A DNA stretch of 64,000 nucleotides, from assembly GCA_947561715.1 (NCBI GenBank), contig OX387204.1, positions 1,369,001 through 1,433,000 on the forward strand. Reading direction: 5' to 3'. The notes beneath the pieces are model-generated. The model worked only from the letters and a program-made list of their open reading frames with translations. It ran no database searches and was not told where the DNA came from. Shown here one piece after another: positions 46,301-60,604 of the stretch. The position numbers and the translations under genes are program-made. Every line of letters begins with the position of its first letter. Positions within the stretch are counted from its first letter, which is position 1. The DNA is from Ascidia mentula. Its lineage: Eukaryota; Chordata; Ascidiacea; Phlebobranchia; Ascidiidae.

Positions 46301-49300
46301 CTCTTCTAGGTATTATCGATGAAAAACAAAGGGCACTGAAGGCCATAAACTGGTTGCACTATATTAATCCATATATCAGTAAACCAATAATACGCGTGAC
46401 GAACGCAACTTACAAATAGCCTCGGGTTGAAATTAGCTCATGTTCATCTCGTTCAAGTTGTTGTTTATTGAGGCATAGAGGTCTATAACGTCATGAGTTA
46501 ATATGCTTAGCGGTTTGCAAGATCTCCTCATGTTCAGAAGGTTTATTTTTGAGGGAAACGTATCCGCAGATTTGCTTGTGACAAAGTTGAATTCACAATA
46601 ATTAGTTTTTTTTCCTGAAATCAGCTTCTTTTTTCAACTTATTGTGCGTGACGCAGGTGGAAACTTCACATTTAAAATTACAATGTAAAAAAAACTCTTG
46701 TCAAAACACAGTTTATTTTAGGAATACGTGTTCACTGAAAACAACATCATCTGTTTTCAAACACAAAACAGATAAGACAGCGAGTAAAACTGTTCGCCCA
46801 GTTTAGACAGGGGTCTTTTTTGTAGTTTTATTAAAGTTAGGTTTGAGCACGCGTTAAGAAGCGTCAGGTACAATAGGACGAAGCGAGCGCAACAAAAGTA
46901 CTCGGCATACCAGAGGTGATGGAGGGTACTCAGTGATGGCCATTTCTATGGTGGCTACTGTGTGCCACAGTTACCACGTTCACTGGTTAAAGAGCGTAAA
47001 CTGTTTGCTGCGGTCGCGGTTTTATTCCCATTCAGTCTTTGCGAGAATCTTAACGTTTCTTGATGACGTCAACCATCTACGTCATCAAATGTAGTGAGCT
47101 GAAAATTTTTTGAGCAAAAATATTTTCACAACGTTATTTCGTTCGACCGCGACCACAACAGTTGTAAGGGCAGTATTATATACCCTGCAATCCAGGTGGT
47201 GTATTGTAACAGAGTGCTTTCTGTCAAAATATGATTGTTTTTGTCAAACGCATCCTGGGATGATGCCATAGCCGCACGTCAGGTTTTCAACCTGTGTTTT
47301 TCAGCGTTGCCGTGTGGCGGTAAGCTGTGGATTATATGTATTGACGAGACGGTGGCGGTTTGACACCAACTCAACGCCAGAGGGAAAACGATTTAATGCC
47401 TGTTTATGAGCCTTCAAATCCGGTCACAGCCATTTCTATAAGTGGAGAGAATTGCAGCTGCTACAAAACATTGCTTGTTTACAAGCGTTTAGTGCTTCCG
47501 TGTGTAACCGTCAGGTCGCTTCATTAATATCGCGTTTCTGGCTTCCGCAGTTGCGGAGAATGAGCAACCGAATGCGAAGGTTAGAGTTCAGATCCACTTG
47601 CTCGCTTGTGAATATATCGTTGCGCGTTTCGAGGCAATTCGAAGGTGTTGCGAAAACCTTCCAAGAAATTCCAGGGACGCGGCAAGAATAGTTGAAGTTG
47701 CCGGTTTGGAGTTCGCTTGGATTCGTTTATCTCACATGAAAGCACAATGTATTGATCTTAAAAAGTCCCAAGCTGTAGAGTATCCGAAGCGATCAAATGT
47801 CGGCAAACTTCGAAATGAAATGCTACGCAGCTTTAATCTTATGAACGCTCGCCAGTGTGACCATAGCAAGACAATCCTTATCCGTTTAAACAAATTAATG
47901 AGCAGTAAACAAGGAATGGAAAACTCACAGTTTAGACCACCCATGGCCTTGCAAGAAAGTGCAAGCAGTTGTTTATGAGGTGACAGAACAGCTGGAAGGG
48001 GGGTAAGCGCTACCAGGGTTTTTACCACTCGACGCCGCGCAGCGTGACTGCCGCTCGCGCGAAAATGCGCCCTCCCCGTTCTCTAATTGGCGGCTAATCA
48101 GGGGCTAAATCGTATTTCCTGATTGCAATTCGCCGAGGCAAAGCCTTCTTCTTGGCGTTTAGCGGCGGTGAAGCAAACTTGAATGCCACGCTCTTGCCTA
48201 TATACAGTGCTTATTGGGCGTTGAGGGTGAAGCTTTGAGGAAGCAACGGAGCATGTAAATGTTGTGGGACGCTAATATCGAGGCTGCCTTAGTGCTGACT
48301 TGAAGCAAAGCGCCGCTGAGTTGTTGACGGACGCCAAGTCAGGCTGCGTGACAAGCTGCATTAAGATGCACAAAGTTCGATATGAATAAGCTTTACCCCA
48401 GGGACGGGGTAATGGAATCATCGCTTAATAATATTTACGTAATAATATTCACAGAGTTGGGTATGAGCAATCGACATCAAAGCCAGAGGTAATATTTCGA
48501 TTTAAATTGGTTTGAATCAAATCATTCAAAACCTTTTTCTTGCACTGTGATGTATAGACGTGTAGACGGATTTAGTCAGGCCATGGTAAAAGTTAGAGGC
48601 CACCAATCATTTCTGCTGCGAAAAAGTGTGAATGTGAAAAAGAGGTTTCGAATTCCTGTGGGCTCGCAATAGTGTGTTGCAATGTGAGTGCATTTTAGGA
48701 ATGTTAAGTTGAGTATTGGCAAAGAAGATGCTCGTAGGAATTTGACTTGATTTGTGTGATTTGATGGAACTACTGTATTTTTTCAACTTCAATGATTTAT
48801 TCGCATCGATCGATATTGCCTCTCTTCGCGCTTTAAAAAGTTCTTCATAGAGAGTTAGAAAAGCTTGTAAGTCAGTGATCAAACGTATGCATTCACATAT
48901 ATCTGTAGGAATGCTTCGAGTAAGCTGTATACATGGTCACTGTTTCCTGTTATATCTTGTCCGCCAAACAACCGTAACTGTAGGTCATTTTTTCAAATAC
49001 ATTCGCATTGATGGACCGACGGCATTCCACAAACCAACACGAATGTTAATGTGTTTACTCAATATAGGTTGAGCACTAGGTGGCGTCTGTTAGGTTTATT
49101 CTGATCATTTTCCAATGCTGGCAGGGATGATCGGAACTGAAGAAGGGAATAAGGATAAGATGATGGCGCCTCCGCATTCGGCCACAGATGATGAGGATTT
49201 CAGTGGAGTGGTCGAACCTCCACCTATCAAGGTACACATTTTCCTCATGTTTTGTGTGTTTGCTTGAAAACACGGAAAGTGCGATGATGTAATGACAAAC

Positions 49301-51066
49301 TGTTGTCCTTTTGATTTTAGCATTGGAGTTAGTTTCGTTATTTGTGACATGTTTTGTGTGAGGTGGAAATTAAGTGTTGAAACACTGAATAAACGAAATA
49401 ACTGCGATGTTGAAAGCAAACGGATATAATTCGTCATTACATAATTTTCCGTGTTGTCGAACAAATTTTTTGACACTTCATATTGCGAATAATTATCTTG
49501 TTTTTTTTGTGGCTAAAACCGGTAAATCCAAACCGCTAGACGTCAGCACCGAGCGCCTTGGGCGTAACCAATACCCAGTAAAAATTAGCCGCAGGTTTTT
49601 TTCTACGACTCGCACCAAACCGAATGAAAAATTCCAGCAAATTAAATTATGAATTGTTCGAAAATAAGTATTTCACTTCAGCGTGGAATTTCCATACATT
49701 GCACCAACCATATATTTCTCTTCAATGTCAAACATTTTTATGCAATACTATTCTTATATATCTTATACAACACACTTAGCAGAAAGCAAAGTCTTTTTGC
49801 TCGAGTATGGACAATAAAATGGCAAAGTTAATTCGACGATCTTTGGTTAAAAATGTTAATGTTTTACGTTCCTTCCCGTTTATTCAGTCGTCGTTGCTCG
49901 TTTTTAGTCTATTTCTTCTTCCTAGGTGAAGGATATACGTGCAATGTTCAAACGTGGGCCCGATTATCAGGATTACGCGAAACCAAGAAGTCTCAGTGCG
50001 TCAAACGCCCCTGCAAGGAGGGGAAGTGGGGTAAGAAGTCTTTAATATTAGATCGAGGGCATTGTAATGGTCTCATAAAGTTTTCAAGGATAACGATTGA
50101 TATTAACGAGCATAAAATAGGTTTATTTTCCTGCGTGTATGCGGATAAAACCTTTCCTATAACGAAAACCCTGCATAGGAATGCAACACTGTTTGCTATA
50201 GTTAAACACAGAAGCGCAAAAGTGCTGCAAGGTGATTAAAAATGCCACGAAATCACTGAATACACGTAAAATTCCAGCGAATAATGGGCATATTCTCGGG
50301 TTATATTCATGAAAGAGGAGTCATAACAGGCATATTGTTTCAAAGCATAATAAACTTTATTCGCCGAGGGGACGCAGCGCGGGTGCGAGTCATGAAATTC
50401 AAAGATTGAATTAAACAAGTCGGTGAGATCGAAGGAAACTCCTTCCAACGGTTTCCTATGAAGTTAAAACGCATGAGCGTGGCATGGAATACTGAGGGCG
50501 ACTGTGGACCGGACAATCCTCAAGAGATGGCGATTGGGAAACTTAAACTCCGGCGCATAATTGTGGGTTTTTAGTAACTAGCTGTGAGTAAACTCACACT
50601 GTGCCAGTTTAATGTCTTTCAATATTTCGACAGCGCGTAGTCTGCGCATCGGTAATGAGTAGCAAGTTTATCTTTGCTACGGTCAATGTAAACAAAATAC
50701 AATGTGTTCTGGACCATTAATTTCGCTGCAGTTCATTGGGTCTTAAGGTCATTAGGTATAAAGTGTAGCAAGATTAATGGTTGTTTATTGACCGAAAGTC
50801 GTAATTATCAAGTCAAATGACGCGCGCATTACGGTTGATGTTTCAAACAGAAATGTGATTAAATAACGTCACTATTGCCCAAATTAATGGCCAGATGCAG
50901 CATATAGCCACAGGCAAAAAACAGCACTGAAACACAAAAGGATACCCACAAGCGATCGGCCCAAAATAACTGATTACGTCATTTTTGCATATTGCAGCGC
51001 GCAGCTTCACACGGCAGCCAATCAGACGCCGAGATCTGCGATGACATTTCCACGCCCGATACTCAG
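37397..51066 (+). CDS. Large Ser-rich, mostly disordered protein; 5 exons here plus shared last exon at 58226
   Basis: Exons: 37397-40664, 41724-42191, 49125-49231, 49926-50030, 50998-51066. Phases agree (1,1,0,0,0) and fit the exon 58226-58435, giving ~1408 residues if joined. The first exon is 3.3 kb and encodes 1089 residues of Ser/Lys/Glu/Gln-rich sequence with no recognisable fold. One conserved-looking block reads KVICEFVDQDAPALPDQLEI. A Cys cluster (CVKCKGQG, then ISCCCCG) follows at ~residue 660-680. Exon 2 carries HHKVTFNPQVSVRAF, where KVTF fits the RVxF motif for protein phosphatase 1 binding; that is a hint only. Exon 4 has FKRGPDYQDYAKPRSLS. The 6.9 kb intron 42192-49124 is much the longest in the window. 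I do not recognise the gene. The exon chain is well supported by phase and splice sites but not proved. Confidence 0.6.
43373..44068 (-). other. Long open frame inside the 6.9 kb intron, coding status unknown
   Basis: There are 231 codons without a stop on the minus strand; the first true ATG gives about 195 residues (MGLCLAQLITRKAL). Two shorter plus-strand frames overlap it. No domain, signal peptide or repeat is recognisable. Local GC is higher than in surrounding introns, which lengthens chance frames. Confidence 0.2.
46640..46720 (+). repeat. Dispersed repeat shared with 7620-7695
   Basis: This is the second copy of the TTGTGCGTGAC / GAAACTTCACATTT repeat, followed by AAAACACAGTTT. It lies in the large intron 42192-49124. 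The remainder of that intron holds no supported gene. Confidence 0.55.
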
Positions 51067-54000
51067 GTAATCGTTGAATTGCCAATTAGTCTGTCGTTCA
51101 CAAGTGTAATGGCCAGCAGCCCAGTTGTGATTGCTTCGTTGTCACGAACTGCCAGTGGGCGTGGCGTGGGCGGTGGCGCGACAGGACAAGACTTTTTTTA
51201 TCAGCACCAATGGGTCCATTTTGCAACAAAGGATTTTTGAAAACAACCCGACGATATGCTTGTTGTTTTATCGCGATATTTTCTGGTGATAGTGGTAGGT
51301 TTTCTTTAGATATTGAAACTCTTTTCTGATCCTCCCCATTCGCACGTGTATAGGATGGCGAACGGGAAACAATGTTTGCAATTCTATCTTTGGTCTGACC
51401 TTCACGTGACCTTGCGCTTATCCATTTTCCCCCAGCAAATGTTTGCAGAAGTTCGCAGCAAGGCAATCGATTTTGACGTCAATTCGCTTAAAAAAGCCAT
51501 TTGCAAATGAATTGCTCACGTTTTATTGATTTATGACTCATACGGACAGAGCAGCATTTTAATTCTTCTCGCTATGCTTGCTGCAGTGCATTTTCACAAA
51601 AACAGCGACTCGTTTTCACTGCCAGAAACATTCGCGAAAAAGTTCGATTGCGAGAACGCGATTGTGTTTGCGAACGGTCAGTAGCCAACAAAGGCAGGCA
51701 ACGCGAAGCTAAATCGGGGAAGCGAACTTTTAATTAGATGCGCGAAATATTTTGGCGCGCTTCGTTAAGCCTAGCTGGGTGTGTGTCGGCAAAAACATGC
51801 GGGTGGCCGGTCCGAAATAGTTTCTGCTTTCGGGTCAGAGTTGGAAAAAATATTGCTCAAGATATTCCGGGGAAGGCTAAAGTTCTGGTGCAGAAATTTT
51901 CAATCATTTGCGCACGGAAAATTTAGCCCTGAAAGTATGGCAAGTCTAGAGGTTAAATTAATCAAGTCTAGAGGTTAAATTAATTAAAGCTGGTTAAATT
52001 ATGCTCTAAGTGGTGGTGGATTTAAACAACGTGCTACTTCGCTATATCAATGTCCTTACAATCTACAACAAGCATGTACATTTGTACGTAAACTATATCG
52101 AAAGAAATCGTTCTTTACAAAGAAGTGATGAGGTTTGGGTTTGGGTGGTCCAATGCTTATATGGCGTATCGGATCCTGCACAAACACAGAGCACGGCGGA
52201 TATGTCCAGTTTGTACAACGTCGAATAGCAGAGAGGCAAGACGCCGATGTCATGACTGATGGGCGAACGATGTTAAAAGCGCAGAGTGGAGAGGGCTCAG
52301 TGCTGCTGAACAAACAGAGATTGTCGTGAGAAAAGTTGCGAGATAGGGAGATCACCGCGGTTGGTGTGGCCGAACTCTTAATCCGTTACATCCGTGCGTG
52401 CGTTCTGACAGTTAGGGTGGACAGCACAGCTGTATCTGGGATACAACCAGTAATTTTGCAGAATCTAACAACACTTTTGTGGTCATTTTTAGCAACCACT
52501 CGTGTTTCCACTTTTTTGTGTTACGGTTGTTCGAACTTTGAGAATCGTTAATTGCGGAAAGCTGGTCGGACTTTTTGGGCCTTTGGTAGCACAAGAATAC
52601 AAAGCTGATGATAAAAGGAAAATTAAATGAAACTATATTCTATATCGTTTCAATGGAAATTTAGATGTTTTCTTGCATTTTACCGACTTTTACGAAGAAC
52701 ACAGAACACCGTATGTGGAAGCAAAAGATAACGCGGTTAATAAATACGCTTGCATTATTTGCCGCCATCTCGTCTCGTTTTCTCAACCGACATGCGGTCG
52801 GTTCGTGACAAGACCTACGTCAGCAATGATGTCACGAGTAATTAATTCCATCCATTTGGTGCTGGTTCCGATGCCAACTAGATTCCAGTCGATCACGAGC
52901 CTGGGAACGTTGGCTTACGCAGTCTATCGTGCGGTTTTGAAGTGAGGGCCGCCATCATTTGGCTGTCGGGCATCGGGGATACGATCACTTCCACGCGGCG
53001 TCTTCAATCTCAGTTACCCGCCGGTTATCAAGGACCGGCTTCGGGAGATCTGAGTGATAATGTGATTCCTGTAAACAGCTTGCCAGCCCGCGGTCTGATC
53101 TGATATCGAGGGAGATGTTAAACTGTTACTTTTCGTAACCACGGCGATGCCGCGCACTCGAAGAAAGCGATCGCAATCGTTAGAATGAGGCAGAGAATGA
53201 TCTCAGCTCTTGGGCGTTATTTGTCGGCGTCAGTCCTTTCACTGTGAGAGCTTGACTGATGGACAGGAACTCTTTGTAGCTGTTGAGTGATGAGATTTGA
53301 AAGAACGGTTGTGGTCAGTTCACTACGTTGCTTAAAAGGCAGTATACGGAACCAACTCCCATTATTTTGCCTTACCTTACCTGGTGTGGAATATATGTTT
53401 TGTAAAGATATTACAAACGGACCGATACAAGATGTAAGATTGAGGAAATTCTGACCAGTATTATTTGTTTTCCAAACGAAACGTTTCCGATTGTTTCAGT
53501 CGCTTTTTCGAACAAGACTTTTACGCGTTTCCAAAATGAACCATTTTCCTCGCTTCAAACTCACAATCAAGCAGTTGCATTGAGTTACAAGGAAAGTTCA
53601 TGCAACTAAAGCGCGCGAGCAACAGGAGCACTTCAAACCGAGGCACGGGAACAGCAAAATGTCAATCCGAAAGCACTCGGGTCGTGTACGTAGTTGAACC
53701 GGGAGTTCGTCAAGTTTTTCCGGGGTGAAGATGTATTTCAAGCGTTACTTGTGATCCGTGACGACTCGGAACGCAAAACTATCTGCTTTCAGTTCGTAAA
53801 CTTCGCGCGATCAGCGGTATTTCAACCGACGTTCCAGAATAAACCGCCTTACAATGTCGTGCGTAGACACGGCATGTAATGTTGAGTTTTGAATATTAGT
53901 TGATAGTTGAGGTTCTATTCATGCTAACACAATGGCGCGACAAACTATGAAATTTTTATGTTATTTTTCACACTCACAATGGATAGAATAGAGTTTGGTC

Positions 54001-57000
54001 GTTGTTATGGGACTAAAATATTGTTGATTCTTCCGCGGTTAATTTTTTTTTCACTGAAGTCGGCCCCAAACTAGTTCCGCGCAACTTGGTTTGACCTCAG
54101 CGCTGCGTCCGCTGTTGCCCTTCTTTTCGTCGCTCCACTGCAACGCTCAAAATCTAGGAAACGAGGTGCAGGGAAAACAGGACGTTTTGCGGCTTATGGG
54201 GGGGATGGGGAAACGTGTTACCAGAATGCTGATGTGCAATTAGCCGGAGTGGGGGCAGCCAGACGAACAAAACGTGCCACGTTAACGAGACATTCCGAGA
54301 TTGCTTTGGAAAGTTTGTGTTGGTGGCGGCATGATGTTAAACGCAAATTGTCCGAGCAACCTTTGTTTCGTCACAATTGGGAAGCCGAAGTTGTTATTGT
54401 TGAAAGTGTTGTGTGATCCGGCACAGGTCGGATCGGCATTTGTTTGCAAATATTTGCAAAGGGCTTATACGAAGATCCGACTTGTTTACGATGAAATTTT
54501 GGGTTTTGACAAGAACCAGAGTTAGTTATACCAGGAAGAAAACTACATTGTTGTCAGTCGGCATCCGCGTTGCCTGTTATAAGGAGCGTATATTTTTGCT
54601 GGATAAAATTTAATTATAACTTTTCAAATCATTTCCTTGTCGGAAATTGCGTAGAGAGTCCACAGTCTCATTTAATGCTCGTTTTCTTTTGCGAAACTTA
54701 TTTTATTTCCCTGACCAGCAAAGCGTTTGTTGGCCCAACTCTGCCCGTCATCCAACGTTCCCAGCAGCTTCTCATTGCGCTGCCAAACGTTCGGATCGTT
54801 GAAGAGATTAGAAGACACGCGATAGGCGGAAAAAGTGACCGAAAGGTGGACTTTGGGTAACGTTAGATCTTCCCAAAGAGCTCTAATCGCTCAGTCTCCC
54901 GAATGTACACGGTATTAGATGCAGATCAACTCGTCCACTTAGACACAAGCAAAGCGAGTTGAGATTGATGACGGTTTAACTGATCCCGTTGCAATGCTTT
55001 CACTCGAAGGCAACTTGTAGAGCTTGAGGGCGTTATCTTGCGTTGCAACGTAGCGGGGTTACGTAATCTAGCCGTCACGCATGAAAGATTGAAAACAAGC
55101 AGACTCGGACAAAGGCGCCAGAAATTAATCAGGTTGCGGTCGGCGGACTCCTAAACTTTCTAGAGAGCGCTGTTGGTGTTTCGGGCAACACAATGCGTGA
55201 CTCGTTGATTGTTTCCTATCTGCGGTCGCCCGCTCAATGCGAGTTACACCACGCCATTGTTTCCTACACCCCGTGGGTCGCGACCCGCAGATGAACTGGT
55301 TTTCTGCAGCAAATATGACCAGACTTCCACTGCTTAGATGTTGGATGGTTACATAAATTGGTCTGTAAATACCTGACAATGGGAAATTTAGTTGCCTGTT
55401 AGTAAAACTAAGGGCAGTGTTTTGTGGGTCCGTTTTAACCACTATAAAAATAATAAAATCCAAGAATATCTGCACAGATTAACAATAAATGCAAAAGCAT
55501 ATCAGAATGGACGCTAATGGTCGTTTTTATGTCAAATGGTCAGGGTCACGGCGAAATGTTGTTTATCCCACTTCAAACCCAGCCAAACTTGATCAGCAGA
55601 TTCTCGCAGGAGTGGAGCTTGTGTAACTTTAACTTGATATAAAAAACGTTTGTGAAACACTGTTTTCCGAGCAAGCGAGACGCGCGACCCGAGTTGTTCT
55701 GTTGACTTGTTGACAAGCGGATGCAGGCGACCAATGAGCGAAAACAAGTCTGGGAAACTCTGGTACCGAAGCGGGGGCTAATATTGTGGGCATGACATCA
55801 TAGACAAAGTCGCCGAGTTTTGCTTTGTGACGTCAAAGGACGCGATTGAGCGTGACGCGGATGTGACCAAAAAAGGCTTGAGTTGCTGATTATAGTTTGC
55901 GATGACCTTTTTTGCGATTAATTTTTCTGGGGCCGCGGGTTGGCGAGTTAAGGTAATAAGTGGCTGTTGTTTATGTTGTAAAGCGACTGCGTTGGGCGGC
56001 TGCGTCAGCAAATGTGATTTTTCGTTCTAAATTTGGCTACGTTGTTGTAACTGATGCAATTTCGCTGTCCGTGTGAATTCGAAAGTTGAGTCAGTCTGAA
56101 ACCCTGCAGTCACAGACCTCTGATAAAAATTACAGTTCTGGAGGTTAACAACTGTAATACATTACAGTGTTACGATAACTCGATACTTGTACTGGCCAGG
56201 ACCAGGCAAATCAGTTTTTTTCCAGGACGTTTTAATTGATATTTTATTGCATCACTGAAAACCGTCAATGCCATGAGTTTGAATAATATTTATTATGATG
56301 GGCGTTCGCTCTTTGTTCATGGCATGGCGTAACGAGCTGGGTTCGGAAATTACGTGGAAGCCACCAGATTTCCGTTCTTATGTTGTAGCGCAATAATTAG
56401 GTCATGTGTGTCACGCGGGGCCAATGACTTTATGTTCACCCTCATATATGGAAGCAGTGGACACATGTTGAGAAATAGACTTTGACATGTTTGCGTTTGT
56501 GCGTAAAAGCGTGGGCGGGCTGCACTTCGCCTAAATCAGGTTAGTGAAAAGTTAAACGCGGGCGTTGGCGTTTGTATATTACAAAACGCGCTTTCGACAG
56601 CTGTTGTTTTGTTTCGTCATAGACGCCATGCGTGTGACTCACGCGGAAATCGAGAAAAAGGGGAAGCGGAAATCCAACCGAAAGGAAAAGTGCTACAAAG
56701 CCATCTGTCGTCGCATGTTGTATAAAATCGTTACAACTCGATCATATAAACGAGCCACAAAACATGACGGCAACTAATAACAGGTTGTACACAGGGCGTG
56801 TCAGGGTCGTTAAGCTGTTAGGAAGGAGCCAGTATGTCCTGGCCTGTGTATCGTTAATTACTTCAATGTTTCCGCTGTTAAGCTTTAACGTGCTCAGACA
56901 TTTAGCAACGAGCGCAAGATGGATTGTGTTTTATGTTGTAGCATTGTGGACATGTCGTGCCCTACATGTTTGATGTAGTTGGGTTGTTTGCTATTGAAAA

Positions 57001-57287
57001 ATAATCTTGTGTTCACATTAGTCAGTTTATTACATTTTCAGTCAAGTGCCAGTTTGAGGACTTGTACAGATTAGTTTCGCTTGGTTACTAGTATAGCGGA
57101 AACGACTGTTTGACGGTGTTAAAAGGTCTCACAAAACCACATTTGGACATACTCTCGTGCCCAAGCGTGCAATAAAATTGTATCATTTTATTATTGGCTT
57201 CACTTTGCTAACATTTTATACGTTGTACCTTCAGTTTCAACCGAACAGGTTTTTGTGTAAGCATAAAATCTTTTGTAAACGGACAAC
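51067..57287. other. Large intron / region upstream of the internal promoter
   Basis: I see no exon with good splice sites and coding content. A 26 bp direct duplication (CAAGTCTAGAGGTTAAATTA and flank) lies at about 51938-51988. ORFs at 52673-52945, 54570-54860 and 55125-55475 have no recognisable domain. Promoter elements for the exon at 57288 should lie at the right end. Confidence 0.4.
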
Positions 57288-58435
57288 ATGACAAGTGTGG
57301 CAAGTAACCCTGGTAACCAGTTCGAACCCCAAACTCAGGTCGCCAAACAGGTGATGCACCTGTTCAAGGGAGCACTTGACATTGAGAAGGATCTTGACGT
57401 GTTTGAGGAAGAAACCTTGAGGAAACAACAAGAGCTCACGAATGACGTCAATGGGACAAACAACCACCAAATGAACGGACAAGTGGTCACCGGCATTAAC
57501 AATAATTATGTAAGTTTTGTCCCTGCATATTAAATGTATTAAATGCGGGACAATGCATTTTGACCTTGTTATATAATGGTTATTGGTTAAAGCAAAACAA
57601 ACATCGTTCATTGGTGTTTTTGTCTTCGCACGCAAGAGAAACAACAACTTTTAAACATTTTGATATGGACGCTCCTTTAAACCACATCTGTGAAGTTACG
57701 TGAACTTGTGTTTTTTTGTCATTTTGCTAAAAACAATGCTAGGATTCACCTCAAACTGACACACTTAATTGATCTTTGCGTGCAAACGAAGCTATGAAAC
57801 GTGTTTCGAAGTAAATAACGACCGGAACTACTCACAGTGTCTTGCCACTAACATGACATTTACATTGGGTTTGTGTGGCCACGCCCCATATTACAGCAAT
57901 ATCGTAACAGGCATTAAAACTATAACAAAAATTATAATGAAAATGTTTGCATAATCGGCAACACTTTTCCCCAAAAAACTTGAGGAGATAAACCAAAGCC
58001 CAGTTTCTTTTGTTTGGTGAAGTTTAAAGTAAGCGTTGTAAAAGGGTTACAAGTTCGTAGTTGTGGACTTCGGCTTTAAGTTTTGATTCGCGTTTCACAA
58101 AATGTTATTAATATGTCCTCACACACATATATTAAAGAGCTCTACCGGTTAACTTGTTAGTGTATTCAAGTTTGCAGTAATTGTACATACATTTATTTGC
58201 AGTTCATAACAAATCTTTTTCCCAGGTCACCAAAGTGCCGCCACAAACACTGCCGAAGCCCAATAAGAACGCTTCTCCTTCCCGCCTTTCCCCTCCAAGC
58301 AACGGCGAACCACCAGCGTCACCTAGCGACATAAAATCCTCTATCGCGCAGATCAAGATCGAAAGCGAAGAGGTTGCCTCCTTTGACGAGTCGCTCGACA
58401 AGTTTTACGACGTTTTGAACGACCTCACGTCATAA
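57288..58435 (+). CDS. Short 143-aa product from an alternative first exon
   Basis: Exons 57288-57509 and 58226-58435 join in phase 0. The ATG at 57288 has an in-frame TAA 12 bases upstream (57276-57278), so this is an initiating exon. Residues ~18-50 (QVAKQVMHLFKGALDIEKDL, then FEEETLRKQQEL) form a probable amphipathic helix. The end repeats the pattern (FDESLDKFYDVLNDL). The middle is Pro/Ser-rich (SPSRLSPPSNGEPPASPSD). The last exon also fits in frame after 51066, so it is probably shared with the large gene. I do not recognise the protein; coiled-coil or helix-mediated binding is inference. A polyadenylation signal AATAAA lies at 58656-58661. Confidence 0.65.
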
Positions 58436-60604
58436 TCGATTACGTCACGCAACACGGCGTCACTTTTACTTTACTCAGGCCCTGCCTTTAGACTTGTGCT
58501 GTATCGCGCGCAATGCAATTTATTTTGGTAGAACAACGTCAATTGAAATTGCAAGTGTTGATTTTTTCTTAATATTCATTGTTAGATTTCCGTGATTTTT
58601 CCGTGCAAGTGGGTTTTGAAATGAGAATTAAATGTGCACTAGTTATGTTTATAAAAATAAAACAGCTTTTAATCCAACAAGAGAAACGTTTGGATTATAG
58701 TTACCACGACACACCGTCTGTCCCCTCCAAACTGTGGTATTGAGGCACTATATTGGTGCATTATTACAAGACAATTCAACAATTCTTTTATCATTTGTGC
58801 GACTGCTTTCACGTTTTATGGCCACAAGCAGGGACACATTCGCATTATCATTGTATATTTGCTTGTCACTGGGTTTGGGTTTTTGTACAAATTAAGTTAA
58901 AGGGTTGTGTATAGAGTTTCGGTTACGCGTGCTGCGTAAAAGGTGATGGTTTCTGTATTGACGTGCTGGCTTTTGTTTGTAAATATAAATACTATTTTGT
59001 TGCACACAATTTTTCGTCCTAATAAAAGTTATCTGTTTGTCCGACAGAAATACAATAAAGACACACTTGGTAAACCAGAAATTTGCCGTCAGTCCGTCAA
59101 CTTACACGTAACGTAAAGTATATCCAGTGACAGCCACAGCCTACATAAATTCACTTAAATCTGTAAAAAAAACTAGTCTTACCTTAATGCTTTGATTCCG
59201 TTACAATCTATTGCTTATCAACTGGCATCCCAGATAGGTGTGTTTCTTAACTTGCTTTTCCAATCATTGTACAAAACGCAACAACATTTTCGCACGTTTA
59301 CACAGAGCAGCTACGAAGTAACCAAACGGGACAGAATGACAGAACGCGTGGGCGTTGATTGGTCATAATTGGCGCGAAAGCATTCATCCGTGAAATGCTT
59401 CAGTTACAAGATGGCGGGCGAGTCATCAGTATTTTAACATTGGGGCAATGGTTCCTAACTAGCCTTGCATAAGGCACATACAGAAGACCAAAACTCATTG
59501 TGATCTAGTAATGGCGATTTTGGGAGTTACACATGAGATAGCCATGTGTCGGACGAAAATCAATTTTAAGACAACCCTATCGTCCGTCACTGCAGCGTTT
59601 TTTCCGTGTTACGACTTGTTCTGAAGGGGTAACCCTCCTAATCGCCACCTACTTGAACTGCACCTGATGCTTGAATGTTGTTGTACTGGAAGAAAGTTCA
59701 TAACCATATATACCAATCCGTTGCCTTAAATTGGTTAAAATAATTTGGTAGCGATGAATTTATGCATACGGGCCGCCGCATAGATATCTTTCTAAAGGTC
59801 CCTGGCTGTACTTATTTTATAAACTTTTGGCTCAAATTCATATCGTGCCACCCGGAACATAAAATCAATTCCATATATTTCATTGGGACAAAACGTCATC
59901 AGAATCGAGCGGACGAATAAATGAGCATGCAGAACGGACAACTTGAAACGAAATGTAAACAGCATCGCCACATACAATTGTTACAGATACAGGGGTAATA
60001 GTTCTTATTGTGTATGTTTTTATTATGAGGCTATGCGTTACTAATGCGTGTAACTTACACCCAGATAGTATAGCAGCTTCATTTACTTTGATTAGAGGTC
60101 ACACAAGGGGTTTTCAAGCAAGCAATATTCATCCATTCCAGGTAATAGACGTATTAGGGGCAACTAGACAGCCTTTTAGGTAGCCAGTCGGTGTATGGTG
60201 ATTAGCGAGCAAAGCACTATGCGTGTTTAAGTTCCATAAACAAAGCAATAAGGCATATTGCAACGGCACAGCTACATCAATGGAACGTGTTACATTGTGT
60301 TAATAACGCAGGAAATGAAAATACTGCTGACCCAAAGCACAAGGCTATCCCAAATCTTTGTACAAAAAGAAATATTTTCTGAAAGATTCTGACAGGCAAC
60401 TTCGGGCGAAAATGTGCAGGAACAGAAGAAACTAAATGCAGTCGGAACAAAAAAGATGCGCCCCCATGGGTATTGCCTGCCTGGTGCAATCTGGAACAAA
60501 GAATGGAACAAAGTACATTGTTATTAAGGGCACATACGTCGTATATGGATCCAGCATCTCCAAATCTCCATATAAACGCCAACTGCTCGTATACTGCAGG
60601 TCGT
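58436..60604. other. 3' UTR and convergent intergenic spacer
   Basis: AATAAA at 58656 and another near 59053 fit the 3' end of the plus-strand gene. A minus-strand AATAAA (TTTATT at 60019-60024) could serve the glutamate dehydrogenase gene, about 580 bases past its stop. No gene is visible between. Confidence 0.45.
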
